Source of the DNA: Erysipelotrichaceae bacterium
GTDB lineage: Bacteria; Bacillota_I; Bacilli_A; Erysipelotrichales; Coprobacillaceae
Assembly (NCBI GenBank): GCA_021202205.1
Contig: JAJQDJ010000096.1
Location: 1-12,888, forward strand
Direction of reading: 5' to 3'
DNA length: 12,888 nt
The notes under the pieces were generated by a model. That model had not been told where the DNA came from, ran no database searches, and worked only from the letters and a program-made list of their open reading frames with translations. The position numbers and the translations under genes were made by a program. Below, piece by piece: positions 7,872-12,888 of the stretch. How positions within the stretch are numbered: the first letter of the stretch is position 1; each line of letters begins with the position of its first letter.

Positions 7872-8128
7872 CTTAAATCGATCCAATCATTATTTTTAGC
7901 AGTTTGTACTGCTTTATATATAGAATAACCCGAAACTTCTTGAAAAGCTTGATCAAATTTTTTTTGTTCACTCTTAGAATCTACAACTTGAATATACCTC
8001 TGATAACAATCCATCAATTCTTCTTTAGAAATGCCTTCTTCATAAGCTTTTTCTACTGCATTATATAAAGACATAACATTAATGACATCATCTGTACTCC
8101 AAGTATAATCTAATGGATAATCGTACAT
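7868..8128 (-). CDS. UPF0223 family protein (YktA-like)
   Basis: This is an 86-residue soluble protein of unknown function. It resembles UPF0223 (YktA of B. subtilis): the N-terminal YPLDYTWSTDDVINV (4-18), VEKAYEEGISKEEL (26-39) and SGYSIYKAVQTAK (66-78) are typical, and the length fits. The start follows a GGGGTGA ribosome site, with a TATAAT promoter element a further 15 bases upstream. It is the first gene of the long ftsW-ylb-pyr unit, and its TGA overlaps the ftsW ATG. It may be involved in cell-envelope or RNA processes by association, but nothing in the sequence shows that. Confidence 0.8.
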   Translation of the reverse strand: MYDYPLDYTWSTDDVINVMSLYNAVEKAYEEGISKEELMDCYQRYIQVVDSKSEQKKFDQAFQEVSGYSIYKAVQTAKNNDWIDLR

Positions 8129-8150
8129 TTTATCACCCCTTTGAATTTTT

Positions 8151-8179
8151 ATTATACATGATATCCAAAAAAATTGAAA
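8151..8179 (-). promoter_or_regulatory. Sigma-A-type promoter for the UPF0223-ftsW-ylb-pyr unit
   Basis: Read on the minus strand, TATAAT (8151-8156) is a perfect -10 element and TTTCAA (8174-8179) is a weak -35 element, with 17 bases between them including seven T residues. The expected start near 8144 leaves a short leader before the ribosome site at about 8133-8139. No other promoter is obvious ahead of this gene train. Confidence 0.6.
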
Positions 8180-8247
8180 TAATAAATAGGTAGAAACCCT
8201 AGCAATTTTATAGAAGCTGAATATTTTATGATGAAAGGAGGATTGTT

Positions 8248-8421
8248 ATGAACGGATGCTATAATTATGGTAGCTGCGGTTATGGTGGTTATTATCCTGT
8301 ATATGGGTATAATCCAATGAGCTGTGGTGGATCATTTGGCGGTAGTGGTGGTACTTGGTTTGCTATTGTACTCGTTGTATTTTTATTATTGATTATCTGT
8401 GGATGTACAAAAGTATGCTAG
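8248..8421 (+). CDS. YjcZ-like tiny membrane/spore protein, Gly/Tyr/Cys-rich
   Basis: This 57-residue gene has an excellent AAAGGAGG ribosome site seven bases before the ATG and its own terminator, so I consider it real. Residues 1-36 are rich in Gly, Tyr and Ser with C4, C10 and C26. Residues 37-50 form one hydrophobic segment (WFAIVLVVFLLLII), followed by CGCTKVC. A Gly-rich head followed by a single FAxxVxxFxLLLII helix resembles the tiny YjcZ/SscA-type sporulation proteins of Bacillus. The likely setting is the spore coat or forespore membrane, but this is inference. The six cysteines are unusual for that family and could form disulfides or bind metal. It is divergent from the UPF0223 gene; no clear sporulation-sigma promoter was found. 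Confidence 0.75.
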   Translation: MNGCYNYGSCGYGGYYPVYGYNPMSCGGSFGGSGGTWFAIVLVVFLLLIICGCTKVC

Positions 8422-8441
8422 AATTTCTAGCATACTTTTTT
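8409..8441 (+). terminator. Rho-independent terminator after the YjcZ-like gene
   Basis: AAAAGTATGCTAG (8409-8421) and CTAGCATACTTTT (8427-8439) form a 13-bp perfect stem with an AATTT loop, ending in a run of seven T (8435-8441). The first arm includes the last codons and stop of the small gene. Confidence 0.9.
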
Positions 8442-8448
8442 CATTTCA

Positions 8449-8478
8449 TTGGCTTTCTATAGTGTTTTGTGTTAGAAT
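8449..8478 (+). promoter_or_regulatory. Probable promoter of def
   Basis: TTGGCT (8449-8454) and TAGAAT (8473-8478) are separated by 18 bases, and a TGT immediately before the -10 gives an extended -10 element. The start of transcription would be about 8485, leaving a very short leader with GAGGTGG before the def ATG at 8498. Confidence 0.5.
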
Positions 8479-8497
8479 ACATATCGAGGTGGAAAAT

Positions 8498-9067
8498 ATG
8501 TTATTAATGAAAGATATTATTGAAGATGATAATCCTATTATTAGGGAAAAATCTTTACCTGTTGAGATGCCTTTAAGCAAGGAAGATGAACAGTTATTAT
8601 TAGATATGCATGAATTTCTAGTCTATTCTCAAGATGAAGAAAAATGCGAAGAATATGATTTAAGACCAGCTGTTGGCATTGCAGCCATACAGTTAGGTAT
8701 TCCTAAGAGAATGTGTGCAATTCATGTCCTTACATGTGATAGTGATGGTAATTTAAAGAAATCAGATGATTATGCTTTAGTGAATCCTAGAATTGTGTCT
8801 TATACTGAAAAAGAATCATATTTAAAAGATGGTGAAGGATGCCTAAGTGTTAATTATGAGGTTGAAGGCGTTGTACCAAGACATGCAAAAGTCACTGTTA
8901 AGGGTTATGATGTTTTAACTCATAGCGATGTAACAATTGTTGCAAGAGGCTTCTTATCTATTTGTTTACAACATGAACTGAATCATTTTGAAGGTAAATT
9001 ATTCTATGATTATATTAATATGGATGATCCTGTTAAATATATACCTGATGCTATGGTTGTAGAATAA
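8498..9067 (+). CDS. def: Peptide deformylase
   Basis: This metalloenzyme removes the formyl group from the N-terminal methionine of new proteins at the ribosome exit. The three family motifs are present: GIAAIQLG (60-67; usual form GxAAPQxG), EGCLS (113-117) with metal ligand Cys115, and HELNH (159-163) with His159, catalytic Glu160 and His163. The insertion-containing layout around 74-95 and the FEGKLFYDYI end fit the larger Gram-positive type 2 enzymes; 189 residues is a normal length. I chose the ATG at 8498 because GAGGTGG precedes it; the frame is open further upstream but without family similarity and overlapping a terminator. HELNH replaces the usual HELDH or HEIDH, and Ile replaces Pro in motif I. 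Confidence 0.93.
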   Translation: MLLMKDIIEDDNPIIREKSLPVEMPLSKEDEQLLLDMHEFLVYSQDEEKCEEYDLRPAVGIAAIQLGIPKRMCAIHVLTCDSDGNLKKSDDYALVNPRIVSYTEKESYLKDGEGCLSVNYEVEGVVPRHAKVTVKGYDVLTHSDVTIVARGFLSICLQHELNHFEGKLFYDYINMDDPVKYIPDAMVVE

Positions 9068-9095
9068 AATGAGCTGAAATCAGCTCATTTTTTTT
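9066..9095. terminator. Terminator shared by convergent def and flavodoxin-like genes
   Basis: AAAATGAGCTG and CAGCTCATTTT pair around an AAAT loop (9066-9091), followed by further T residues on the plus strand (eight T in all, 9088-9095). It clearly serves def. It overlaps the end of the minus-strand flavodoxin-like gene and has a shorter U-run in that direction, so it is probably bidirectional. Confidence 0.85.
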
Positions 9096-9519
9096 AATAA
9101 TAATGATTACAGATATTGACCATATCTTCGATATATACCCTGCCACCTGAAATAATATCATCATTGAGTAAAGCATGAGGTTTTAAGCTTTTTTTACATG
9201 AATAGGTTTCCCTCATTAAAGGTAAATCATTCATATGACATAACGTAATAACATCATCCATCATTTTTGTATTAAAATAAAATAAATTAAATAAAGCAAG
9301 ATTCTTAATATGTTTTCGTGATAACTTTGAAATAAATACTTCTAATTCTTTATCTTTAACACAAGGATATTCTTCAAAACCAATCACTAATAAATCCACA
9401 TCTTCATTAAAATCAAAATCAGTCAGTGGTTTGGCATAAGTGCGAGCGTATCTGGCCATATCTTCGGCTAAAAGTTTTCCGTTTTTACAATGTGATGTAT
9501 AAACAACCTGAACCTTCAT
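9094..9519 (-). CDS. Flavodoxin-like protein with atypical FMN loop
   Basis: This 141-residue soluble protein has an apparent flavodoxin fold: strand VQVVYTS (3-9), a loop and helix HCKNGKLLAEDMARY, strand DLLVIGFEEYP (about 42-52), then KNLALFNLFYF and a late ETYSCKKSLK segment. In true flavodoxins the phosphate loop reads T/S-x-T-G-N-T. Here it is TSHCKNGK, so FMN binding is uncertain. The GFEEYPCVKDKELEVFI part resembles the helix after the first flavin loop. I chose the ATG at 9519 because GGGGTGG precedes it and the protein then begins with the first strand. It is a single gene with a TATAAT 19 bases upstream, divergent from the cotJ operon. A redox role is inferred, not shown. Confidence 0.6.
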   Translation of the reverse strand: MKVQVVYTSHCKNGKLLAEDMARYARTYAKPLTDFDFNEDVDLLVIGFEEYPCVKDKELEVFISKLSRKHIKNLALFNLFYFNTKMMDDVITLCHMNDLPLMRETYSCKKSLKPHALLNDDIISGGRVYIEDMVNICNHYY

Positions 9520-9537
9520 CAAACCACCCCTACACAC

Positions 9538-9543
9538 ATTATA
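9538..9543 (-). promoter_or_regulatory. -10 element for the flavodoxin-like gene
   Basis: On the minus strand a perfect TATAAT lies 18 bases before the ATG. No good -35 element is found at 16-18 bases; a TTGAGT lies only 14 bases away. The ribosome site GGGGTGG follows at 9525-9531. Confidence 0.35.
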
Positions 9544-9623
9544 GAAATACAATGTGAACTCAATTTAAACATAATTATCACCATTTAAAAATAATAGCAT
9601 ATTATGTCATGAAGGAGGTTAAT

Positions 9624-10004
9624 ATGAATTTTAATGCCAATTATTTCACGCCTAATCAGCCACCATTATTTGAACCCAAAGAAGCACTTACATTAGGAAA
9701 CCTATTTAAAAATCTCTATATGAGCTATAAAGGATTTTCTAATTACTATTTACAGCCATCCAATGAAAAGCAAAAAGCCTTATTAACATTACAAATCTAT
9801 GAATTTGTTGCTCATGAAATAAACTTATATCTAGATTTGTATCCTGATGATGAAACTATGCTTCAATTATTTGAGGAATATACCAAAAAAGCAAAAGAGG
9901 CTAGAAAACAATTTGTTATGATGTATGGTCCTGTAGAAGTGAGAGAATCAAATGGTATACCATTTGATTGGACAAAAGGCCCATGGCCTTGGGAATATCA
10001 ATAA
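9624..10004 (+). CDS. cotJB: Spore coat protein, apparent CotJA-CotJB fusion
   Basis: This 126-residue protein is related to the CotJ spore-coat proteins. Residues 14-40 (PLFEPKEALTLGNLFKNLY and following) resemble the CotJA core, which in other species reads like 'eAl..GTlFp.LY.PY'. Residues 48-126 match CotJB: LQIYEFVAHEINLYLDLYPDD (56-76) and the end GPVEVR...FDWTKGPWPWEYQ. In Bacillus and Clostridium these are separate genes, so this appears to be a natural fusion or a CotJB with a CotJA-like head. The ATG at 9624 is chosen because AAGGAGG sits ahead of it; an earlier ATG at 9609 would place that ribosome site inside the gene. It precedes cotJC by 12 bases. The product should be made in the mother cell during sporulation, by family analogy. 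Confidence 0.82.
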   Translation: MNFNANYFTPNQPPLFEPKEALTLGNLFKNLYMSYKGFSNYYLQPSNEKQKALLTLQIYEFVAHEINLYLDLYPDDETMLQLFEEYTKKAKEARKQFVMMYGPVEVRESNGIPFDWTKGPWPWEYQ

Positions 10005-10016
10005 GGAGGAGATAAC

Positions 10017-10574
10017 ATGTGGATTTATTCCAAGAAACTGCAATATCCTATTGCAATTAAAAACAAAGCTTTATCAATGGCGAAATATATTATTACACAA
10101 TTTGGTGGTCCAAATGGTGAATTAGCTGCTTCTCAACGTTATTTAGCACAGCGTTATACAATGCCAGATGATGAAGGTAAAGCCTTGCTGACAGATATAG
10201 GTACAGAAGAAATGGCTCATATGGAAATGATTTGTGCCATCGTTTATCAATTGACAAGTGATGTTTCTATTGAAGATATCAAAGCAGCGGGTTTACAAAG
10301 CTATTATACCGATCATGGTTGTGGTTTATATCCTGTTGACGCTTCTGGTACCCCATTTAATGCCTTTTGTTTTGCCTCAATGGGAGATCCTGTGGCTGAT
10401 TTAGCGGAAGATATAGCTGCTGAACAAAAAGCGAGGGCAACATATGAGAATCTAATGGATCAAACAGATGATCCTGATGTTCTATCCCCACTTTCATTCT
10501 TGCGTCAGCGTGAAATAGTACACTTTCAAAGATTTGCAGAATTATTTGAAGTCTATAAAGCCAGATATTATTAG
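10017..10574 (+). CDS. cotJC: Manganese-catalase-like spore coat protein CotJC
   Basis: CotJC belongs to the dimanganese catalase family within the ferritin-like four-helix fold and is found in the spore coat of Bacillus and Clostridium. All ligand positions expected from the manganese catalases are present: E35 in NGELAASQRY, E65 and H68 in GTEEMAHME, E136 in AAEQKAR, and E166 and H169 in QREIVHFQRF. It could therefore destroy hydrogen peroxide. At 185 residues it is typical of CotJC. An AAGGAGGAG ribosome site lies before the ATG. It is the second gene of the operon and is followed by a strong terminator. cotJA, cotJB and cotJC normally form one sigma-E operon; here the first two appear merged. 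Confidence 0.94.
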   Translation: MWIYSKKLQYPIAIKNKALSMAKYIITQFGGPNGELAASQRYLAQRYTMPDDEGKALLTDIGTEEMAHMEMICAIVYQLTSDVSIEDIKAAGLQSYYTDHGCGLYPVDASGTPFNAFCFASMGDPVADLAEDIAAEQKARATYENLMDQTDDPDVLSPLSFLRQREIVHFQRFAELFEVYKARYY

Positions 10575-10584
10575 CCAGATTGTT

Positions 10585-10613
10585 AAAAAATGTGCGATTA
10601 ATCGCACATTTTT
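10585..10613. terminator. Bidirectional terminator between cotJC and the convergent membrane-protein gene
   Basis: AAAAATGTGCGA (10586-10597) and TCGCACATTTTT (10602-10613) form a perfect 12-bp stem with a TTAA loop. There are T-runs on both strands (five on plus, six on minus). It ends the cotJ operon and also the minus-strand operon that stops at 10644. Confidence 0.9.
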
Positions 10614-10643
10614 ATACTATTTATGAATATTTTATAAAACCTT

Positions 10644-11120
10644 TCACTTAGAAACCATATAGGCTTCATATAAACCTACTATCATTAATATAATACTAAT
10701 AATACTACTAGTAAACATATATTTAATACTTGGCCATATGAGACTGATGATACCTGTAAGACCGATATTAAAACCTATACTTGCATAGCCTAAAACATAC
10801 ATTGTCATAATAGAGAAAACATATGATAAAAATGTAAAGACAACAGAAGCATAGCCAGCTTGTTGACATTGTACTCCAGATGCTTTCGTTATAGCCATTG
10901 CAACCAAATAACCAGTAATAATATAAAACCATAAACTTGTAATAGGAGTATAATAAATAACCAAACCTAACACAACACCTATACCTATAGAAGCTAATAA
11001 TCCATATAATATGACTTTCATCCATTGAGAAGAATCAAGAAATTGATCATTATTGCTTCTAAAATATCTTTGAGCTTCTTTTCTTTGTTTATAGTTTTCA
11101 TATTTATCTTTCAAAGCCAT
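10644..11120 (-). CDS. Small multi-spanning membrane protein, unrecognised
   Basis: I do not recognise this 158-residue protein. The first 30 residues are highly charged (KDKYENYKQRKEAQRYFR) and probably cytoplasmic. Hydrophobic segments lie near 34-56, 61-77, 88-112, 115-133 and 137-156, so it has four or five membrane helices. One helix ends in AMAITKASGVQCQQAGY. No enzyme motif is evident. AGGAGG precedes the ATG. It is the last gene of a minus-strand operon with the rhomboid protease gene 15 bases upstream and the DprA-like gene before that, so a partner or substrate of the rhomboid is conceivable but untested. Confidence 0.7.
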   Translation of the reverse strand: MALKDKYENYKQRKEAQRYFRSNNDQFLDSSQWMKVILYGLLASIGIGVVLGLVIYYTPITSLWFYIITGYLVAMAITKASGVQCQQAGYASVVFTFLSYVFSIMTMYVLGYASIGFNIGLTGIISLIWPSIKYMFTSSIISIILMIVGLYEAYMVSK

Positions 11121-11135
11121 TGTACTTCCTCCTAG

Positions 11136-11759
11136 CTAATTATAATACTGTCTATGATCATTCATCGTATTCAATAAGATATATGTAGCAACAAAGCCAC
11201 CTATCATACCACATACATGTCCTGACATAGAAATAGATGAAATTGTCAATGACAGCAGTAACATAATAATAATACTCGGTGCCAATTGCCTTAATACATC
11301 ATCAAAAATATTGTGATAAACCATAGCTAATGCAATAATTGCACCTATCAATCCAAATATCACACCACTAATACCACCACTTACACTATTACTACCAAAA
11401 CCATTAAACAAATACAAAATATATGGAATACCTGTTGTTGCTAAACCACTAACAAATAATACAATAATATAATTAACTTTATTCATGAATGTTTCGATGA
11501 AAGAGCCTAAATTATATAATGAATAACAATTCATTAATAAATGAAATATCCCAAAATGAATAAAATTACTTGTCAGCAAGCGATAATATTCATGATAAAA
11601 ATCAACATATAACGGATTATATCCGCCAAATTCTAAAGCTTCATAAACATTCATTTCTTGTCCATATAATATAAAAGAAATAATATATACAACAACACAT
11701 ATACCAATTAAAATCATAGTTATTGGAAATTGATGAAATCTTTTTTCTAATTCATACAT
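11136..11759 (-). CDS. Rhomboid-family intramembrane serine protease
   Basis: This 207-residue membrane protein cleaves, by family analogy, substrates within or near the membrane. There are six hydrophobic helices. The catalytic residues are visible: Ser131 in GGISGVIFG (the GxSG motif, 129-132) and His181 in SGHVCGMIGG. HFGIFHLLMN (68-77) matches the H-x3-N segment that stabilises the oxyanion, with His73 and Asn77. The protein is therefore probably active. It is of the small bacterial GlpG-like type without an extra N-terminal domain; the natural substrate is unknown. The start overlaps the end of the DprA-like gene by 8 bases and lacks a good ribosome site, so translation is probably coupled. 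Confidence 0.9.
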   Translation of the reverse strand: MYELEKRFHQFPITMILIGICVVVYIISFILYGQEMNVYEALEFGGYNPLYVDFYHEYYRLLTSNFIHFGIFHLLMNCYSLYNLGSFIETFMNKVNYIIVLFVSGLATTGIPYILYLFNGFGSNSVSGGISGVIFGLIGAIIALAMVYHNIFDDVLRQLAPSIIIMLLLSLTISSISMSGHVCGMIGGFVATYILLNTMNDHRQYYN

Positions 11760-12753
11760 ATTTCTGATCCATTAATTCAAATATAGATAATTGTTCTACT
11801 TGAATCCTGTCTTCCTCCTTTACAGTATTATTTTTATCTATCAATTCAATAATTGAAAGCTTCGATTTGACATCATTATACGATATAGGAATAGCTCCCA
11901 TCTCTAGTAACTTAATATTGCCACTATACATAAAATCATTCAACACCAATAATTTTGACCACTTATAATGTAACACTTGCATAGCCGTAAACCATACAGC
12001 CCCGCTATTAGCTTGTACGGATGATATCAACTGTATATCACTCAAACAGCTTATATAACTATTACAATACAAAGCATTGGTAACATTAAAATCACTATAG
12101 GGATTAATAGCACTGATTAATAATAATTGATTATTTTTAATATATTTTGAATAAATTTTCTTTTTATCATATAAGTGGCAATTTAAACAACAGATAGCCT
12201 GACCACCAAGACGCATCATTGTTTTCAAAGCATAGACTTCTGTTCCTTTACTATCATTAGTAATCAATGTATAGTTTTCATTATGGATTTTAGAAACAAA
12301 ATTTTTTACAAAAGAATATTGCTTTTTACCGATATTTTGTAATCCTAATATTGATATCATAGGTTTATTAATTAATGATATATGACCAACATAATATATA
12401 TAGAAAGGGATATTCTTTTTAAGTTTTGTTTGTAATATTCTAGGATAATTATCTTCATAGATAGTTGTTATCATGATACCCATATTTTCTAAATGTGACA
12501 AGGCATATAATAGCTCATTAAGTAATGATAAACGATAGAGTATCTTTTGTGTTATATGTTCATCAAATTGATAAATATTGACCAATGTATCTTCACTTAT
12601 ATTCAACAAACGTGAAGGTGTTTTTCTGGTTTCAGCTTTAAGTGTTTTTTCGACACTCAACCATTCAACATTGGTTAAACACATATTAGTCTCAATAACA
12701 TCACTACAATATAATAATAATGCAATACTATCTAAATTCAATTCTAAACGCAT
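11752..12753 (-). CDS. Highly divergent DprA/Smf-family protein
   Basis: DprA proteins protect incoming single-stranded DNA and load RecA in transformation. This 333-residue protein keeps the outline of the family: YEDNYPRIL (99-107; the usual YPxxL), IPFYIYYVGH (115-124), a Rossmann start at ISILGLQNIG (133-142), SKGTEVYAL (168-176), LISAINPYSDFN (212-223), then NSGAVWFTA (249-257) and MGAIPI (285-290). Key residues are altered. The SGxAxGID motif reads ITNDSKGTE and the FxxRNRxI motif reads NVTNALYCNSYI, so the conserved arginines are missing. It may have lost normal DNA binding or changed role. The ATG at 12753 is chosen for GGTGATG; another ATG at 12822 has no good ribosome site. It leads an operon with rhomboid and membrane-protein genes. 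Confidence 0.7.
   Translation of the reverse strand: MRLELNLDSIALLLYCSDVIETNMCLTNVEWLSVEKTLKAETRKTPSRLLNISEDTLVNIYQFDEHITQKILYRLSLLNELLYALSHLENMGIMITTIYEDNYPRILQTKLKKNIPFYIYYVGHISLINKPMISILGLQNIGKKQYSFVKNFVSKIHNENYTLITNDSKGTEVYALKTMMRLGGQAICCLNCHLYDKKKIYSKYIKNNQLLLISAINPYSDFNVTNALYCNSYISCLSDIQLISSVQANSGAVWFTAMQVLHYKWSKLLVLNDFMYSGNIKLLEMGAIPISYNDVKSKLSIIELIDKNNTVKEEDRIQVEQLSIFELMDQKYV
11775..11801 (-). other. C-terminal QLSIF motif, possible sliding-clamp contact
   Basis: Near the end of the DprA-like protein, residues 319-327 read VEQLSIFEL. QLSIF closely matches the bacterial beta-clamp-binding pattern QL(S/D)LF. A related copy, KLSIIEL, lies 20 residues earlier (298-304). The match is short, so it may be coincidence. 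Confidence 0.35.
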
Positions 12754-12828
12754 ATCATCACCACACTTGAAAGTAATTATATCAAATTTTGCGTCATAAA
12801 AAAAGATAAAAATAGATATCATCTATAA

Positions 12829-12853
12829 TTTCACAATTTCCCGTATTGTAAAA
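12829..12853. promoter_or_regulatory. Dyad upstream of the DprA-like operon
   Basis: TTTCACAAT (12829-12837) and ATTGTAAAA (12845-12853) are inverted copies with one mismatch around TTCCCGT. A TTTACA (-35-like) on the minus strand lies in the second arm, and a TATAAT on the plus strand is at 12824-12829. It could be an operator for the DprA-like operon or a divergent unit beyond the window. No complete promoter is convincing. The rest of 12754-12888 holds no gene I can support. Confidence 0.25.
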
Positions 12854-12888
12854 TGAAACTGGAATTAAGGGAGGGCTGATTTGGAGGG

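Noticed and set aside
9579..9605. Sporulation-sigma promoter (CACC, 15 bases, CATATTAT) before cotJ
   Set aside because: The CATATTAT box resembles sigma-E/K -10 sequences, but transcription would begin almost at the ribosome site (9611-9618) and the -35 is weak; not strong enough to call.
10768..11025. 85-codon minus-strand open frame within the membrane-protein gene
   Set aside because: Alternate frame of the 158-residue gene, with no ribosome site; its Tyr/Cys-rich product is typical of an out-of-frame reading.
12578..12799. 73-codon plus-strand open frame
   Set aside because: Antisense to the DprA-like gene, with no ribosome site or family match.
12854..12880. Short plus-strand frame starting ATGAAACTGG
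   Set aside because: It reaches a stop after eight codons (MKLELREG) and has no ribosome site in front; probably part of an intergenic region.

Overview
The window is AT-rich DNA with tightly packed genes, strong GGAGG-type ribosome binding sites and simple hairpin/U-run terminators. It looks like a low-GC Gram-positive (Bacillota) chromosome. A cotJ spore-coat operon and a tiny YjcZ-like protein point to a spore-former. The gene order UPF0223 - ftsW - ylbD - ylbE - ylbF - rsmD - coaD partly matches Bacillus. An Erysipelotrichia-like gut bacterium (Coprobacillus/Thomasclavelia relatives) is my best guess, but this is inference from gene style and not a database match.

Layout. Positions 1-893 hold a DMT/EamA transporter gene (minus strand) whose 3' end is cut off beside inverted repeats at the window edge. 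From about 8156 down to 871 runs one long minus-strand gene train, apparently from a single sigma-A-like promoter to a strong terminator. It encodes a UPF0223 protein, the divisome glycosyltransferase FtsW, the small proteins YlbD, YlbE and YlbF, the 16S rRNA methyltransferase RsmD, the CoA enzyme CoaD, and then the pyrimidine genes pyrB-pyrC-pyrK-pyrD. Most neighbours overlap by 4-8 bases. An AT-rich hairpin with a U-run lies across the coaD stop codon, just before pyrB, and is the one visible candidate for separate control of the pyrimidine genes. PyrB, PyrC and PyrDK convert carbamoyl phosphate and aspartate to orotate. The carbamoyl-phosphate synthase, pyrE and pyrF genes are not in this window.

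Positions 8248-9095 carry two plus-strand single-gene units: a 57-residue Gly/Tyr/Cys-rich YjcZ-like protein and peptide deformylase. A small flavodoxin-like protein (minus, 9094-9519) is divergent from the cotJ operon (plus, 9624-10574). That operon encodes a single polypeptide that appears to combine CotJA and CotJB, followed by the manganese-catalase-like CotJC with all its metal ligands.

Positions 10644-12753 are a minus-strand three-gene operon: a very divergent DprA/Smf-family protein that has lost the family's key motifs and carries a possible sliding-clamp-binding motif, an intact rhomboid protease, and an unrecognised multi-spanning membrane protein. I see no tRNA, rRNA, CRISPR array or complete insertion sequence. 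No clearly new multi-gene system stands out. The least-explained elements are the DprA-like/rhomboid/membrane-protein operon, the CotJA-CotJB fusion and the coaD-pyrB attenuator candidate.
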